A stretch of 64,000 bases of DNA, from NCBI GenBank assembly GCA_010909165.1, contig MU008172.1:1054001-1118000 (forward strand), in the 5' to 3' direction. A model generated the notes under the pieces. The model did not search any database. It had not been told where the DNA came from and saw only the letters and a list, made by a program, of their open reading frames with translations. Numbering within the stretch: position 1 is the first letter of the stretch; the number at the start of each line of letters is the position of its first letter. Source of the DNA: Anthoceros angustus (Eukaryota; Streptophyta; Anthocerotopsida; Anthocerotales; Anthocerotaceae). The position numbers were made by a program, and so were the translations under genes. Shown piece after piece: positions 20,354 through 32,061 of the stretch.

Positions 20354-22243
20354 ATGTGCGTGTTCCTCCGAAGGACATCGTGTGGGTTTGTGAGGGCATT
20401 GCTTTGTTGAAACTAGATATTGTTCTACACTTTGAGTACATGTTTGTCCGTTCGCAGGATGACCAGGCCACGACAAGCTACAACGGTGCGCCTACCGCTC
20501 TCGTTGGTCACGGGTGTATTGTGCCTTATTGCTGCATAACGGTGCCTTCCATGGTATTGTGAGTGGAGGTGTGGATGTAGGTGATGAAATGGTTGTGGTG
20601 TCCGAGTCTTGTGAATCAAGTGATAACTTGGAGGTGGCCGCAATTGAATGTGTTGATAAATGTGACGAATCGCGAGGAGTCGTGGTGTTCTACCTGACCA
20701 ATATCTTGGATCATGTGGCAAGTGACTCGGACCAAGTGTCCATTTGGCATTGACGACAACCGGTGATGTCCACCGCTTGCAGCTGTGGTGTGGTGGCGGT
20801 GGAGATCCGTATGAGGGTGGCGCAGTTGGATACCGTGATGATTGGTGCCAATCAAGTTATAGCGAGATAGGGTTGTTGCGGATGGCGCCTCAATCAGCGA
20901 ACATCAAAAACTTTTGGAGCATCCCGGCGATGTGGAGGCGGTGGCACCGACCGAACATACTTGCAACCGTGAATCAATGTCCGTGCTCTTCACCACCTTG
21001 GTCGACGTGACGGTGTTCTTGCAAGTGGTGGTGGGCCCATCATGCCCAATGAAGAAGGTGGGCTGAATGAAATGGTGACTTTTGAAATGGTTGACGAGTT
21101 CGCAGTAACGTGGGCGAATCAAAACCAATGAAGGAAAGGAGAGCATGCATGGAGTCCCAGAGACGCCACCTCCTCGGCCAAGTTAGCCGTGAGGATAAAA
21201 AGGAAGAATGGAAACAGCCCCAAAAGAAACATCCGTGGAAGCACAAGGGTGCTCAATGGTCACCAGAGAATGTGGATGAAGTGCCCGCCCCACCCATGCC
21301 TCAAGGTCTTATGATGTGCGTGTTCCTCTGAAGGACATCGGTGTGGGTTTGTGAGGGCATTGCTTTGTTGAAACTAGATCTGTTGTCTACACTTTGAGTA
21401 CATGTTTGTCCGCTGCAGGATGACCAGCCTGCTACAAGTGGCCGCGCCCTCACTCGTTGGTCACGGGTGTATTGTCTCTTATTGCACGGACAACGGTGCC
21501 TTCCTTGGTATTCAGTGGAGGTGTGGATGTAGGTGATGAAATGGTTGTGGTGTCCGAGTCTTGTGAATCAGTGATAACTTGGAGGTGGCCGCAATTGAAT
21601 GTGTTGATAAATGTGACGAATCGGCAGTGGTGTTCTACCTGACCAATATCTTGGATCATGTGGCAAGTGGACGGACCGTGTCCATTTGGCATTGACGACA
21701 ATGATGTCCGGCCGCTTGGTAGCGGTGTGGTGGTGGAGATCGATGAGGGTGGCGCGGTGGATACATGATTGGTGCCAATCAAGTTATAGCGAGATAGGGT
21801 TGTTGCGGATGGCGCCTCAATCAGCGAACATCAAAAACTTTTGGAGCATCCCGGCGATGTGGAGGCGGTGCAATCTTGATCCGGAACATACTTGCAACCG
21901 TGAATCAATGTCCGTGCTCTTCACCGGCTTGGTCGACGTGGTGTTCTTGCAAGTGGTGGTGGGCCCATCATGCCCAATGAAGAAGGTGGGCCTGCGAATG
22001 AAATGGTGACTTTTGAAATGGTTGACGAGTTCGCACCGTGGCGAATCGAAAAAACCAATGAAGGAAAGGAGAGGCGACATGACGGAGTCCAGAGACGCCA
22101 CCTCCTCGGCCAAGTTCAGCGGAGGAAAAGGAAGAATGGAAACAGCCCCAAAAGAAACATCCGTGGAAGCACAAGGGTGCTCAATGGTCACCAGAGAATG
22201 TGGATGAAGTGCCCGCCCCACCCATGCCTCAAGGTCTTATGAC
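20354..22243. repeat. 960-bp tandem duplication carrying coding-like sequence
   Basis: ATGTGCGTGTTCCTC at 20354 recurs at 21314 (period 960). Copy 1 is 20354-21313 and copy 2 is 21314-22243. Plus-strand frames in copy 1 (20338-20562 and 20531-20753) include KDIVWVCEGIALLKLDIV and VSGGVDVGDEMVVVSESCES, both repeated in copy 2 with frameshifts. Copies differ in clustered short indels rather than scattered substitutions. The encoded protein is not recognised. Element A begins directly after copy 2. Confidence 0.85.
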
Positions 22244-22850
22244 GAGTGCGGACACGGTGCAAGGTAGTAACTTTATAACGTGTGTCGTAGCATGACTTTG
22301 CGCCGATGACATCATAAGGCGCGCATAACTCCCGCAAGGTCGTCGCTAGGAAGAAGTCCGCTCCAAGGGAATGATAGGCCCTTTACCGCTTCGTGTGATT
22401 CCCACCGCACTTAGCGCCTGCTCACCTCAACACACATACTCCTAACTACTCACAACGTTTCACCGTGTGTGATGGCTAAACGCTTAAGGACCTGTCACGT
22501 CCAGATCGCTCACATCCGCCACCACACATCCGCCTTTCCTCTCTCCCCTCACGCTACACTCCCTTTTAGAAAGACGCTGGTTACATGCCCTCCGCTGCTG
22601 CTGGCCTCTCCGTCTGACGCCTCCCGAGTTCCTCCGCCACACGCCCATTGCCTGGCCGCCGGGTCGGGACGAGCACGGTCACCACACCCTTCCCCGCACA
22701 CACCACAACACGTTAGGTCCGCTACCGTGACCGATCAATCTCCCGAGCCGCGGCTCGCCGGACTCAGACTCACGTTAGCAAGAAGACACACAAAGGTCCG
22801 CAAGAACGCGCATCAACACCAAGAGAAAGATGATTTATTGGCGGCCTTAG

Positions 22851-22860
22851 CCCTCTTATA
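22851..22860 (-). promoter_or_regulatory. Candidate LTR promoter TATA box (A, 3' LTR)
   Basis: TATAAGAGGG on the minus strand lies about 570 bp before the LTR end. The same box is at 32606-32615 in the 5' LTR. Element B has GATAAGAGGG at the same place (43985). AATAAA-like signals flank it. This would make the R-U5 leader about 550 bp. Confidence 0.35.
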
Positions 22861-23209
22861 CTACGCCAAGGTCGGCGCCTTTATTACACCTCTATTCTCG
22901 AAATGAGGCCACCAGGCCCCTAACCACCGCCTACTACCCCCGCCTATTCCGCCTATCGCCTGGGGTGGGGCTGGATGGCCTCATTCCTTCTTGGCACCGG
23001 CGGCCCAAAGCCGAGCCTGGCCGGCGCACCCAATCGGATGATCCGCGAGGCGGACCCTTCCTCTTCCCGAGGGTCTGCCAGTCGCCACCGGCGGCTCGAC
23101 AACGGCGCCACCACCAAGTCCTCCTCGCCTCCCTCTTCTCTCTCGGCGGCCCCCGCAGGGGCCTCCAAGGGTTGGATCACTGGGTTGGATCGTGGCTCTC
23201 CCCACTCCC

Positions 23210-23440
23210 GAGTTTGGACCTCGGGACTGCTCGACTCGAGTCCGGACCTCTAGGTCCGGTCCTCCGGGTCCGGCCTCGCCCTTCCTCCGGGTCCGGACCT
23301 CGTGGTCCGGACCTCTAGGTCCGGCCTCGACCCAACCTTCCTCGGGTCCGGACCTCGTGGTCCGGACTCACCAGAGTCCGGATCCCTAAGTCCAGATTTC
23401 TGGGCCGGACTGGATCCCCGAGTCCGGACAAAGTCCGACC
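23210..23440. repeat. TCCGGA palindrome array (A, 3' LTR)
   Basis: GGTCCGGACC/AGTCCGGAC-type motifs occur more than ten times, spaced 10-25 bp apart, in alternating contexts such as CCTCGTGGTCCGGAC. Each core TCCGGA is self-complementary. Equivalent arrays lie at 32970-33180, 43480-43570 and 56270-57060. Confidence 0.85.
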
Positions 23441-25039
23441 TCGTGCCCCGGCATGCCTCCTCACGGCTAGCCACGGGTTCATCCACGAGCCTCCTTGGTT
23501 CCCGAATGCCCGGTTGCACCTTTCCCTTCTCAAGATCCTCCTCGTCCTTCCATGCGAGGGTGCCGAGGGCTTACCTCCTGTGGCGCCCTTCCTCCTCCCT
23601 CGTCCTCCCTCTCCGCCTCCTCCTCCGCTGCTGGCTCAAACACTCCTAGGACTCCTGCTGCCAGGCCCCGGTCCGCCCCTCCTCGCCTCCTCCTTCCGTC
23701 CTTCCGAAGTCCACCTCCGCCTAGGGTGGCGCAGGACCTCCAGAGCCTTGAGGAGCTCATGGTAGTAGGCGGTCGGAATCGACTTGTCAATCGCCTCCTC
23801 CACATGAGCCCGAGCAGATTCTCCTCCAAGGTGCTCCAGAATCGAGCAGATCACCGGGCTCGCCTCGGGCTGCTTACCACTGAGGCGGGCGGACTCCCTT
23901 GAGGCCGCCAAGGCGCCTCTACCTTTTGCAACCTTCGCGGCTCTCCTCCTCCTTGTTGCTCCCGCCATTATGGGGCCATGGAGCCGAGCTCTTCCTTCCC
24001 TCGCAACCGGACGAGCAAGTACCTTTCCTCCAAGGCTTTCCTCCCTCTTCGCTCTATTCTTTCCCGAGGTCCTCCACTTCCTTCTCCAGCGGGCCGGTAT
24101 CCCGTCCGACTCTCGGCTTCCGCCACGCCCCGCCGCAACCTTGCGACGCCGAACTCCTTGCACCGCCGCTCTCCTCCGTCAAGCGAGCCGGAGGCGCCCA
24201 CCTCGTCAAGTCTTGGATTCTCGCTGAGAACCCCGCCGCCTGATGCATCTTGAGTTGCAACCCAAGGTGTCCTTGTTGTCCTCCAGCCTCCGCCCGCCTT
24301 CTACCTCCTGCACTGCACTCGAGGTCCCCAATCTCCCGGCCGGCCTCCTCCTCCTCACTGCGGCTTGCTCCGGCCACTTGCTCGGCCTTGCCCGCCTCCG
24401 CCTCCACCGGCCCGATCACGCCGATAGTGATCGCGATCGGCCGCCGCGGGCCTCCGCCTCCTTGGCCACCTTCACCGAGCCTCCACTTGGCTCGTCCACG
24501 GCCGCCTCTCACGGTTCGATCACGCCGATAGTGATCGCGATCGCCGTGGCCTCCGCCTCCTTGGCCACCTTCACTGAGCCTCTCGGCTTGGCTCTGGTCG
24601 GTCAGGCTCCCGCGAGATCCGCGCCCGTTCCTTCGGGCGTCCTCGCTTCTGCGCTCGCCCCTCACTGCGGTCCTCCGCCCGCTTGGGCCTCCTTGGCCAC
24701 CTTCACTGAGCCTCTCGGCCGCCTCCACCGGGAATTTGGTCCGGCCCCTGGATGGACCAGACCTCCTCCGCCTCCTTCCTCAATCCGCCGAGAGCCCTTC
24801 CTTCTCGCCTCCGGGCTCCTCCAACCGCCTCGGAGGAGCACCATGCGCCCGGTGGCTTCCACCTCCGGGCCTTCTCGGCCATCCCAAGATGCACTGCAGC
24901 ATACCATGACGGTAGCTGACCCGCCGTGTTTCCTCCACGGCCGTGAGGCTCCCACAAAGTCCGAGGAGCTGCATCTCACGGTCCGTCAAGGACCTCCATA
25001 CCGCAGCCCGAGCAAGTCCGGACCGGGTTCTCGACCCAA

Positions 25040-26157
25040 TCAGACCCTTAGGTCCTGGAGCTCCGAGCTTCCCTCCTTGGCCCTTTTGGTCATGAGCTCC
25101 TTCTCCGCCTTTTCTCTCCTGGGCTCGGAGGTGATGGAGTCCGGAGCACGCCTTTGCCCCTTCCTGCGGGCGATGGACTGCTCGATGCGCTGTCCTCCGC
25201 TCCTCGCGCCCTTCGCCTCCCATCGCTTCCGCTTGCCACTCCGCGGGAAGAGGTACTGCACCGACTGCTGGTAGCCGTGGTCTTGCGCTTCGGCCTCTCG
25301 GTCCGCGGGCTCACCGAGTGATGGCCGTGGCGGGCCTGGCCGGGCCGCTCTGGCCGGGCTGCTCGGGTTGGGGCACTGAAGGAGGGAGGCGGGAATTGCT
25401 TCCCATACTTCGGGTGGTGGTGAGGGGTCCGCTCCACGATGGAGTCCAATCCCTCCGCCTCCTCCCGAGTCCGCTTGGTTTTGTCGACCGCCTCCTCCTC
25501 CGGCGCCTTGCCCGCCCACTTCCGGCAGGGCCTCCAGCCCTTTCCGAGCCAAGCTCTCCTTCCGAGGAGTTCAAATGCCCCCATACATGGATCGTATGGG
25601 GATCATGGCGGGCTTCGCCCCGAGCTATGAGCCTCTAAACCGGGCGAAGATAATCCTTCCTCACCCGCCTTCTTCCCGCGCGCGTGCAGAACACTAATAG
25701 ATTATCACCAAGGTGATCCACCTTGGTGAGTAGGTTCCAAGGATATGATCCGGCCACCGCCACTCGACCGGCCCAATGTGGATATCGCCCAACCGCTGGT
25801 GGTCCGCTGCGCCCCTGTGCCTTAGCATCACTGGCTGGACCTATCTTCCCTTCGCCTTGAGGGGCCCGCACCACTCCCCTCTTCCTCCTTGGGCGGTTGT
25901 AGGTCAGACCTCCAAGGTCCATCGCCTTGGTCCTCCGGAGGTTCTTGGACCGCACCTCCTTGTGACCGCCAAGATCTTCCGCAAACTCCCGGACCAGTGA
26001 CATCAAATGTCCGCACCATTTGAACACATCCAAATGCCACTCCCGCACCAATTCCCCCGCTCTCGGAGCCAGAGCCCAAAGTCCGGATAGCGCCGGTCAC
26101 AATGTTGCGCTCCAAGGTTCCATGGCTCCCAAACTTCCGCTGGCTTTTGGGTGCCAT
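25040..26157 (-). pseudogene. LTR-borne ORF, element A 3' LTR copy
   Basis: The frame starts at ATG 26157-26155 (MAPKSQ). It continues with LERNIVTGAIRT and, in the next frame (26051-25635), REWHLDVFKWCGH, EVRSKNLRRT and LLTKVDHLGDNLLVF. It is the counterpart of relic C's IWEPW..NIVTKRYP..HVDIFQWCGP..KVDQPGDNLLVF, so the protein is shared across distant copies. It lies wholly inside the LTR, about 620 bp from its start. Later parts are Pro/Arg/Glu-rich with coiled-coil character. Function unknown. The frame needs at least three phase corrections. Confidence 0.55.
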
Positions 26158-26774
26158 CGCCTTCTTCTCCTTGCCGCTTGTCAAGATCGCCGCACGCTGA
26201 GCCCCGCCGCCCCGACCTCAACGGTGAGCCGCCAAGACGCCCGAGTGTCCCACGAGATACCGCCAGAGCCGGATCATGAGCGCAAGAGATCGCGAATTGT
26301 CTCGAGGCCGCGCAAATGAATGACCTTCTTCCGCGACCACGCCGGAGTAACTCCGGGCGAGGGCGCCTTTCCGTCTGTGAATCCGAGGTCCATGGCTTAC
26401 TTCTCGCGCCACGCTGCACTGCCCACTCCGCCGCCAGCCCGCGGGCGTGAATACGCTATAACGGCCTCGCAAGGTTACGGCCCGACCACGTGCATGCCCG
26501 TCCTCCACTGTGGTCGCCCACGTGGCGCCGCCCTCCCCACGCTCAACTTCTAAGTTACCTGGCGATTTATCCCGCCTGGTCCCGGAGTGGGTCCGGACTT
26601 ACCCCGCCCGCCATCGAGGGTCTAAGTACGCTCCTCACTCCGAGTCCGAGTATACTCCGAGTGCCGTCCGAGTGCTAACTGCTTATTTCCTCCTTTTCGC
26701 CTCATTTTATCCTTCGCCTCCACAAAAACAAAACCTACCTAATTTCTAACCCCTGTGGAAGTCCGTAGTCCACA

Positions 26775-26786
26775 TACTCCCTTCTC
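26775..26786 (-). other. Polypurine tract of element A
   Basis: GAGAAGGGAGTA on the minus strand immediately precedes the 3' LTR start. It is identical to the tract of element B (49701-49712). Plus-strand DNA synthesis is primed here in Ty3 elements. Confidence 0.8.
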
Positions 26787-26819
26787 ACTGCTGCCTCCGC
26801 CAACACTAAGCGTGGTACT

Positions 26820-27760
26820 TTTTCACCCGCCACCCGCTCACCCGAGTGGGCGTCACCATCCAACCGCGGCGAACGGACCCATTGGGGTATACGTACTTGG
26901 TAAGGCCCCATCCATCGAGGTGGAGTTTACAGGAAGTGCATATATGTCCGTCGAAAGGAGGCCGATCTCCTCCTTCACATACTCCCGATTCCTAAGGCGC
27001 CTATCATGCCACTTATGCGTTGATTCTGCATCAGCGATTGCACGGCGCCTCTTCCCTCCGACAGACAAACCCTAGCAACGCTCCAGCTTGGCTCTCTTCA
27101 TCCGTTAAGCGCCTTTCCATCATGACCCGGAGTGTTGGCACCTCAAACTCGACCGGCATAACGGTGAGTGCCCATAGGTCGAATACGGAGTTCGGTTACC
27201 TTTTCTCGCCGCATAGCCGATGGCGCTTTGTATCCCATGCGCATAGTTAACCGTCACCTTATTGAGGATGCGCAGATAAGTCCATTGGTCTTCTCCCTCC
27301 TTTTGGATTGTAGGGGCCGTTTACGATGTGTGATGCGAAATAGTCCGTCATTGCGTTATCACATCATTGAGGAAATGGGTTCCCCTATCGCCACCAAATA
27401 CGACACCCATACCTTGTGATGATGTTTTCAGAGGAATTTGGCCACCGTGCTCGCAGAGTCCGTGTAGCGACCGCTTCAACCCACCGTGTGAGTCCGCCAC
27501 CAAGATGTACCGCTGTGTGCCTCGCTGGTCGATAGGTCCAACGTCGATGCCCCATTTCTCAAAAGGCGCTAGTGCTAGTATGGGCACTAACGGCCATTGA
27601 GTTGTGGCCGGCTTCCCGATCCGCCGACAAGCATCACACTTCTTCACAAGGTGTGTTTCCCCATACATGGTACAGCCTCCAAGATTTTCTTGGTGGTGAC
27701 TGTGCATAATGTCCACCACCTAGTCCTTCGTGCATCCCCTTTATTACCACCTGCTCCACT
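26820..27760 (-). pseudogene. Element A integrase
   Basis: The 123-codon frame 27719-27348 has the end of an HHCC zinc-binding domain (His residues in DIMHSHHQ, then CDACRR) followed by the core start FEKWGIDVGPID and, after a frameshift, GDRGTHFLNDVI. Frame 27068-26853 gives HKWHDRRLRNREYVKEE, typical of the post-core region. A phase-shifted stretch near 26940-26820 has KLHLDGWG and VSGWRVKKY, the GPY/F-like end of Ty3 integrases. The part between, with the second and third catalytic residues, is degraded. It is separated from the LTR by the polypurine tract. Confidence 0.8.
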
Positions 27761-27795
27761 GTTGGAGGTACCTTCTGCTCCAGTCGCCCCCTACC

Positions 27796-28460
27796 TTAAA
27801 GATGCAACATAAGGGCGAGCGAGTGCACAAAGGCTGCCACTGACCCGTTCGCCTGGGTAGCTCCATCTCCCATAGGTACTGCCAACTCAGAGGGCCGCCC
27901 CGCCTCCCTCCCTTCTCCGCTGGGTCCGCCACCGCTTTGGGTTTGTCCGGCGTGCTCTCTACCTCCTCCTCTATCCGCCACCAATTCCTCATCCGGAAGG
28001 CGTCCTCTGATCCTGCAGACAGGCTCCGCTTTAACTGGACAAGAAGTCTGTTGCCCTTGCCTAGTCTCCACCTCAAATGTGAACTCCTCAGAGCAACATG
28101 TAATCCACCTCGCAATTCGTCCGGACAAGTCCGCCTTGTTCACCAAATGCTTGAGCCAAGTGATCAACATAGAACACAAACTCATTAAGGTAGTGTCTGA
28201 ATTTCTTAACGGCAGATACCATACCCAATGCCTCCGTAGTAGTGTACCTCCGCCTGCGTGAGCCTGTCTCCAGCGTAGTAGATTGGGTGATCCCTCCGCT
28301 TATCATCTTTTGATCGAGCACTACTCGGCACATGGCGACACATCCACGCACATGGAATCGCTTCCCCCTGAGTCCGGGCACTGGCCTGTGAGGTCTGGTC
28401 TCGAATGCCGCCTTTCTCGCCCGTGTCCATTCCTCCTCCTTCCCGAGTAGCTCGCTAGCT
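27796..28460 (-). pseudogene. Element A RNase H and linker
   Basis: Minus-strand frames 28510-28088 and 28185-27796 contain RNase H blocks of Ty3 elements: RFHVRGCVAMCRVVLDQK, YTTTEALGMVSAVKKFRHYL, FVFYVDHLA, and NKADLSGRIARW in the next frame. After about 28050 the sequence is a Gly/Glu-rich linker toward integrase. At least three frameshifts are present. Confidence 0.8.
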
Positions 28461-28469
28461 TGAGGCCCG

Positions 28470-29100
28470 CTTTGCAAAATCTTGTATGAAACGCCTATAG
28501 TAACCACCATGCCTGAATCGTAACTCCTTCAAGTTCGGCCGCAGGGACCGGATGACTTTCACCTTGTCTTGGTCCACCTCTATCTTACCGACTCGGTGCC
28601 CCAACAAGATTCCTCCATGCGTCAAGTAGCATTTCTCGGATGCAGCTGAGTCTCCTACATCGCTCCAAACACTTCCGCAAATGTCCCACGTGTTTGTCCT
28701 CCTCTCCGCACATGAAGTCATCCAAGAACACCTCCATGAAGTCCCTGGAATTTTAAGACATTGGTCACCATCCGCATAAATGATCCGGTGCTCTGCTCAT
28801 CCCAAGGCACCCGCTTTGTAGGCAAACGCGTCCCCACTCCGTGGTGAATGTTGTCTTATTACCCGACTCCCTTAGGTGTAATGGTTGTGAGTAGCCGTCA
28901 AGAAGGAGTAGGTACTCCGCCACCTTGTCCAAGATGTCGTCCACAAAGGGCATGGGAAATGGTCCTTTTGGCGGCGTTGCTTTCTCCCCCCTGAGACCAA
29001 TCGCCTGCTGCTTCTTGACGACCACAATGGGCGCCACCCACTCACCGCTTACGATTGGGAAGATGATGTCCGCCTGGATACTTATCCAGACTTCCTTGAC
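28470..29100 (-). pseudogene. Element A reverse transcriptase
   Basis: The frame 29037-28765 has GEWVAPIVVVKK-type fingers (APIVVVKKQ), PFPMPFVDDILDKVAEYL and TTFTTEWG. The catalytic box reads FLDD at 28728-28717 within FMEVFLDDFM. The thumb frame 28721-28455 has LLGHRVGKIEVDQDKVKVI and GYYRRFIQDFAK. These blocks match Ty3/gypsy RT in order. The normal second box is YVDD or FLDD, so the catalytic Asp pair is kept, but the gene is split by several frameshifts. Confidence 0.85.
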
Positions 29101-29829
29101 CTTGAGCGAGTGCTTGGGATTCGCGCTAATCCGAACAGCACCGCCTCCCGGCTTCAGATCTATCCGTGTTACCTAATCGCTTTGAATGCCTTTCATATCC
29201 GTGACCTTGAAAGCAAACACCTACTGAATTCCCCAACAATGTGAGGTCTCGTTTAACCCCTCCGGCATGCCCTTGCGAATTTGAGGAATTTCCGGGCGAA
29301 CCTCCACGCCTTCCACATCGTCCGGGTTGACTGCCTCTTCTTTGCCGCTCACGTCGGCCGCTCCTCCATCCGGGTTCATCTTCACGCATTCCCCACTCCC
29401 GAAAGAGCTCGTCCAAGTGAAACGGTTACTTCTTCTACTCCCGTCCTCCGGACCCTCCTCTTGATTGCCTTCCGCTCTTGTCCGCCGCGAGTCCACCCTA
29501 AAATCGATGACCTCCTCGTCACCTCCGCCCAAAGGCGTCTCCGTAATCCATCTCCTCCTCTCGACCACGTGATTTTGGGAAAGGGTAGTCCTCATTCGTA
29601 TCCTCGCTCATCGCCCCACTGCCTTCGGAGGTGTACCCTCTGCCGACGGTTTCCACGACGTGTCCTTACTCCGTAATCGCTACCCGTCCTTCCCTCACCT
29701 TCGGATCCCCCATCGGCTTGAAGTGTATCTCTTCCGTCCAAGTGTAGTTTTGTCTCGAGCGAGGCCCAGCCCAAGGCCCTAACAGACCTCATACCCTGTG
29801 GTCCGTGGTCCGGCGACGACAAAATCTAA

Positions 29830-30060
29830 TGTATAGGGGCTCCGCTATGGTGGCTTGGACTCGGACAACTCCTACTGGCGCGACATGTCCGCCATCCCGA
29901 GGGTTTTGGTGGATGGCTCAAGGTGAACCCCACTGCCTTGCGTGGCCTCGGTGATGAGGTTCACTCCCGACCCGTATCTAGAGGCACGCTTTTAATTACA
30001 CACCCCGCACCCCACCGCACCACGGCGCCTGTGGTCCGTATGAGATACGACCTTACCTTG
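29830..30060 (-). pseudogene. Element A aspartic protease
   Basis: The active-site triad Asp-Thr-Gly is encoded at 29978-29970 in the context LDTGSGVNLIT, the usual retropepsin pattern. The surrounding frames are broken. The linker from here to RT (29829-29101) is Glu/Asp/Arg-rich and resembles the same region of element B (VAIT, GYTS/GYTR). Confidence 0.65.
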
Positions 30061-30599
30061 CCTTCCCACCAAGGAGTTCCTGGTGCGTTCTCGATTTCCT
30101 GACTTCGCCGATACCGGGTTGTCCTTTAACAAGCCTAAGGGACACCAAGTGTTGTTGGTCCATCATCAAGTCGGCCACCTTGAAAGGGCCGGGTGGTTCT
30201 CCGCCACCACGCTCGCCTTGTCTCCTCCGGCGTTGCTGTGGTGGCGGACTACTGGGTCCCGTCGAGTTCTTCTTGAAGCATCTCGGTCACTTCCGAACCA
30301 CAGTGGAAATCGCGGCTGCTGAGAGTCCGCCTCCCGAGACTCCGGTTTTTGGGTTTCTTCCGCAGTGGCTGCCCGTTTAACTCGCCTCTTTGGCGGGTTC
30401 GGCTTCCTTCAGGTGTTCCGTCCTCCGTATCCGTGGGACTATCCTCATTTTTCTTCCTCTTACTGCCTCTCCTTCCGCCTCCTCCTTTCTACGACCGGTT
30501 GACACTTCCAGACCTCCAGTCCTTCTTCTCCTTAGCGACTTGCTCGTACCACCTCGCTTCGTGCCCCTCCTCCCACTCCGCCAGGCCTTCAAAGCACAG

Positions 30600-31838
30600 G
30601 CCGCCTTAGGAGGGGGGCGTGGTCTTGGCTCCCAGAGTTGCGTAGCGCACGCCCTCGAGCGAGGATTCGGACTTGGTACTGCATGTGCCCACCGCTACAA
30701 TCTCCACCCGCTCAAAGTCTCCGTACCTTGCGGTGGGGTAGGGACAGGCTTGGAGTAGTGTCCGGGTTCCCATGCACCACCGCCGCCGAGAATTCTCGGA
30801 GGGGCTCCCATGCGGTGCTTGCATCGAGGTCGATGCACGACGGACCAGCCGTGGGTACATCGTCTGGATACCGTGGTCCGGGTGCTTCTTGCACTTGGTA
30901 GGCCTCCCACCGCTTCCTCGGACTCTTCCCGTAGTCATACTCCACCTGGTTCACGGGTCTCGAGGGGCTTGGCCTTCGAATGCCCATGTTGGTGACACAC
31001 CGCACACCACAGATGAGTACGGACTGTGGTGGCCGCCTTACGCCGTTCTTTATCCTTCACCTGGTTGATCGTCAACTCCTCCACCCTCTTCATTACCCGT
31101 TCTAGATCTTCCCTCAGCCCCGCTACTTCCTTCAAAGGAGCTGGGTCGGGCGGGACCTCTCGTACCGGTGCGGGCATCATGACCTCCTTCTTTTCCACCC
31201 TCCCTGACTACGGGCTTCTTCTTCTTTATTTTTCGGCGGGGTTCTTCTTCTTCCATGACCTCCTGATTCTTCCTGAGTCCTCTTCCTCCTCCTCCGACGC
31301 CGGCCTCATCCTCCTCGTCCGAGGGTTCTTCATCTTGAGTCCACCGCTTCTTCTTTTTCTTCTTTCCTCCGGAGGAGTCCTCCGCCGTTGGTGCATCGAT
31401 TCTTCATAGTTCTCCGCCCCGACCGCCTTGCTCACATCTTTCGCCAACAAGAAGACGCTTTAGCCATGGCTTGGATAAGCCAGCGAACCAACGATCACTG
31501 TGCATGTGTGTGTGGGTGCCGATCCCGAGCGTAGAACTGCTCACACGATCCCAACTTCTCCGCCTTTCCTCGCTGTTCTCGAGTTTGGACAAGACATAGC
31601 CTTCTTGATCGATTCTGAATCTTTCTAAGAAGGCATCCTTCAATGCTCAAGGTTGGGTGTGCTCGAGGGGCTCGGTACTCCGATACCACCGAGCACTGTA
31701 CTCGTAGACCCTTGGAACAATTGGGCATCCGAACCTTCTCCGTTGAAGTTTGCCCGAGACACAAAATCCTCCACGGTTTCGGCTCTCCTTCTTACCTCCA
31801 AAGAGAGAATACGCTTGCTTGGTCGACGTTGTCGCCAT
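30600..31838 (-). pseudogene. Element A gag
   Basis: ATG 31838 starts MATTSTKQA, matched by MAPTSTKQA at 44741 in element B. After a frameshift come VEDFVSRANFNGEG and AFLERFRIDQEGYVLSKLEN, the capsid-like region, then a Lys- and Glu-rich segment (31400-31190) and a zinc knuckle start WCAVCHQHGHS (31010-30980). The last Cys of the CCHC box is not in the same frame. A region with GPRYPDD (about 30850) follows. At least four frameshifts are present. Confidence 0.75.
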
Positions 31839-32041
31839 CGCTGCGGTGGGATGAGGAACCGCCCCTTACCACCGCCGACTTGGTGCGGCCCTCCTCTCGA
31901 TCCGACAACCCACCACACTTACGCTGGTGTCCTCCCGAGCTCCGCTCTCACGCTCACGGAGCGCGCAACAACGTCCGACTCTCAAGAAACTCTTCCTTAA
32001 CTACCTCACGCCCTCCACGCATCCACGCTACGGAACGATTT

Positions 32042-32058
32042 CATTCCCAACGGCGCCA
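32042..32058 (-). other. Primer-binding site of element A
   Basis: TGGCGCCGTTGGGAATG on the minus strand begins three bases after the 5' LTR. Its first 11 bases are complementary to the 3' end of plant tRNA-Asp. A three-base gap follows relative to the full 18-base match. Confidence 0.75.
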
Positions 32059-32061
32059 AAA

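Larger units (their letters stand above)
22281..26774 (-). repeat. Element A 3' LTR (~4.49 kb)
   Basis: It is collinear with 32062-36444 throughout. It begins (minus strand) TGTGGACTACGGACTTCC directly after the polypurine tract. It contains the LTR-borne ORF, a local 115-bp duplication around GATCACGCCGATAGTGATCG (24415 and 24518; single in the other LTR), the TCCGGA array and a TATA-like box. Differences from the 5' LTR are mostly 1-10 bp indels. Confidence 0.85.

Noticed and set aside
22276-22280. Target-site duplication for element A
   Set aside because: The five bases before the left LTR (TAACG) and after the right LTR (TGCCG) do not match, and the left boundary is uncertain.
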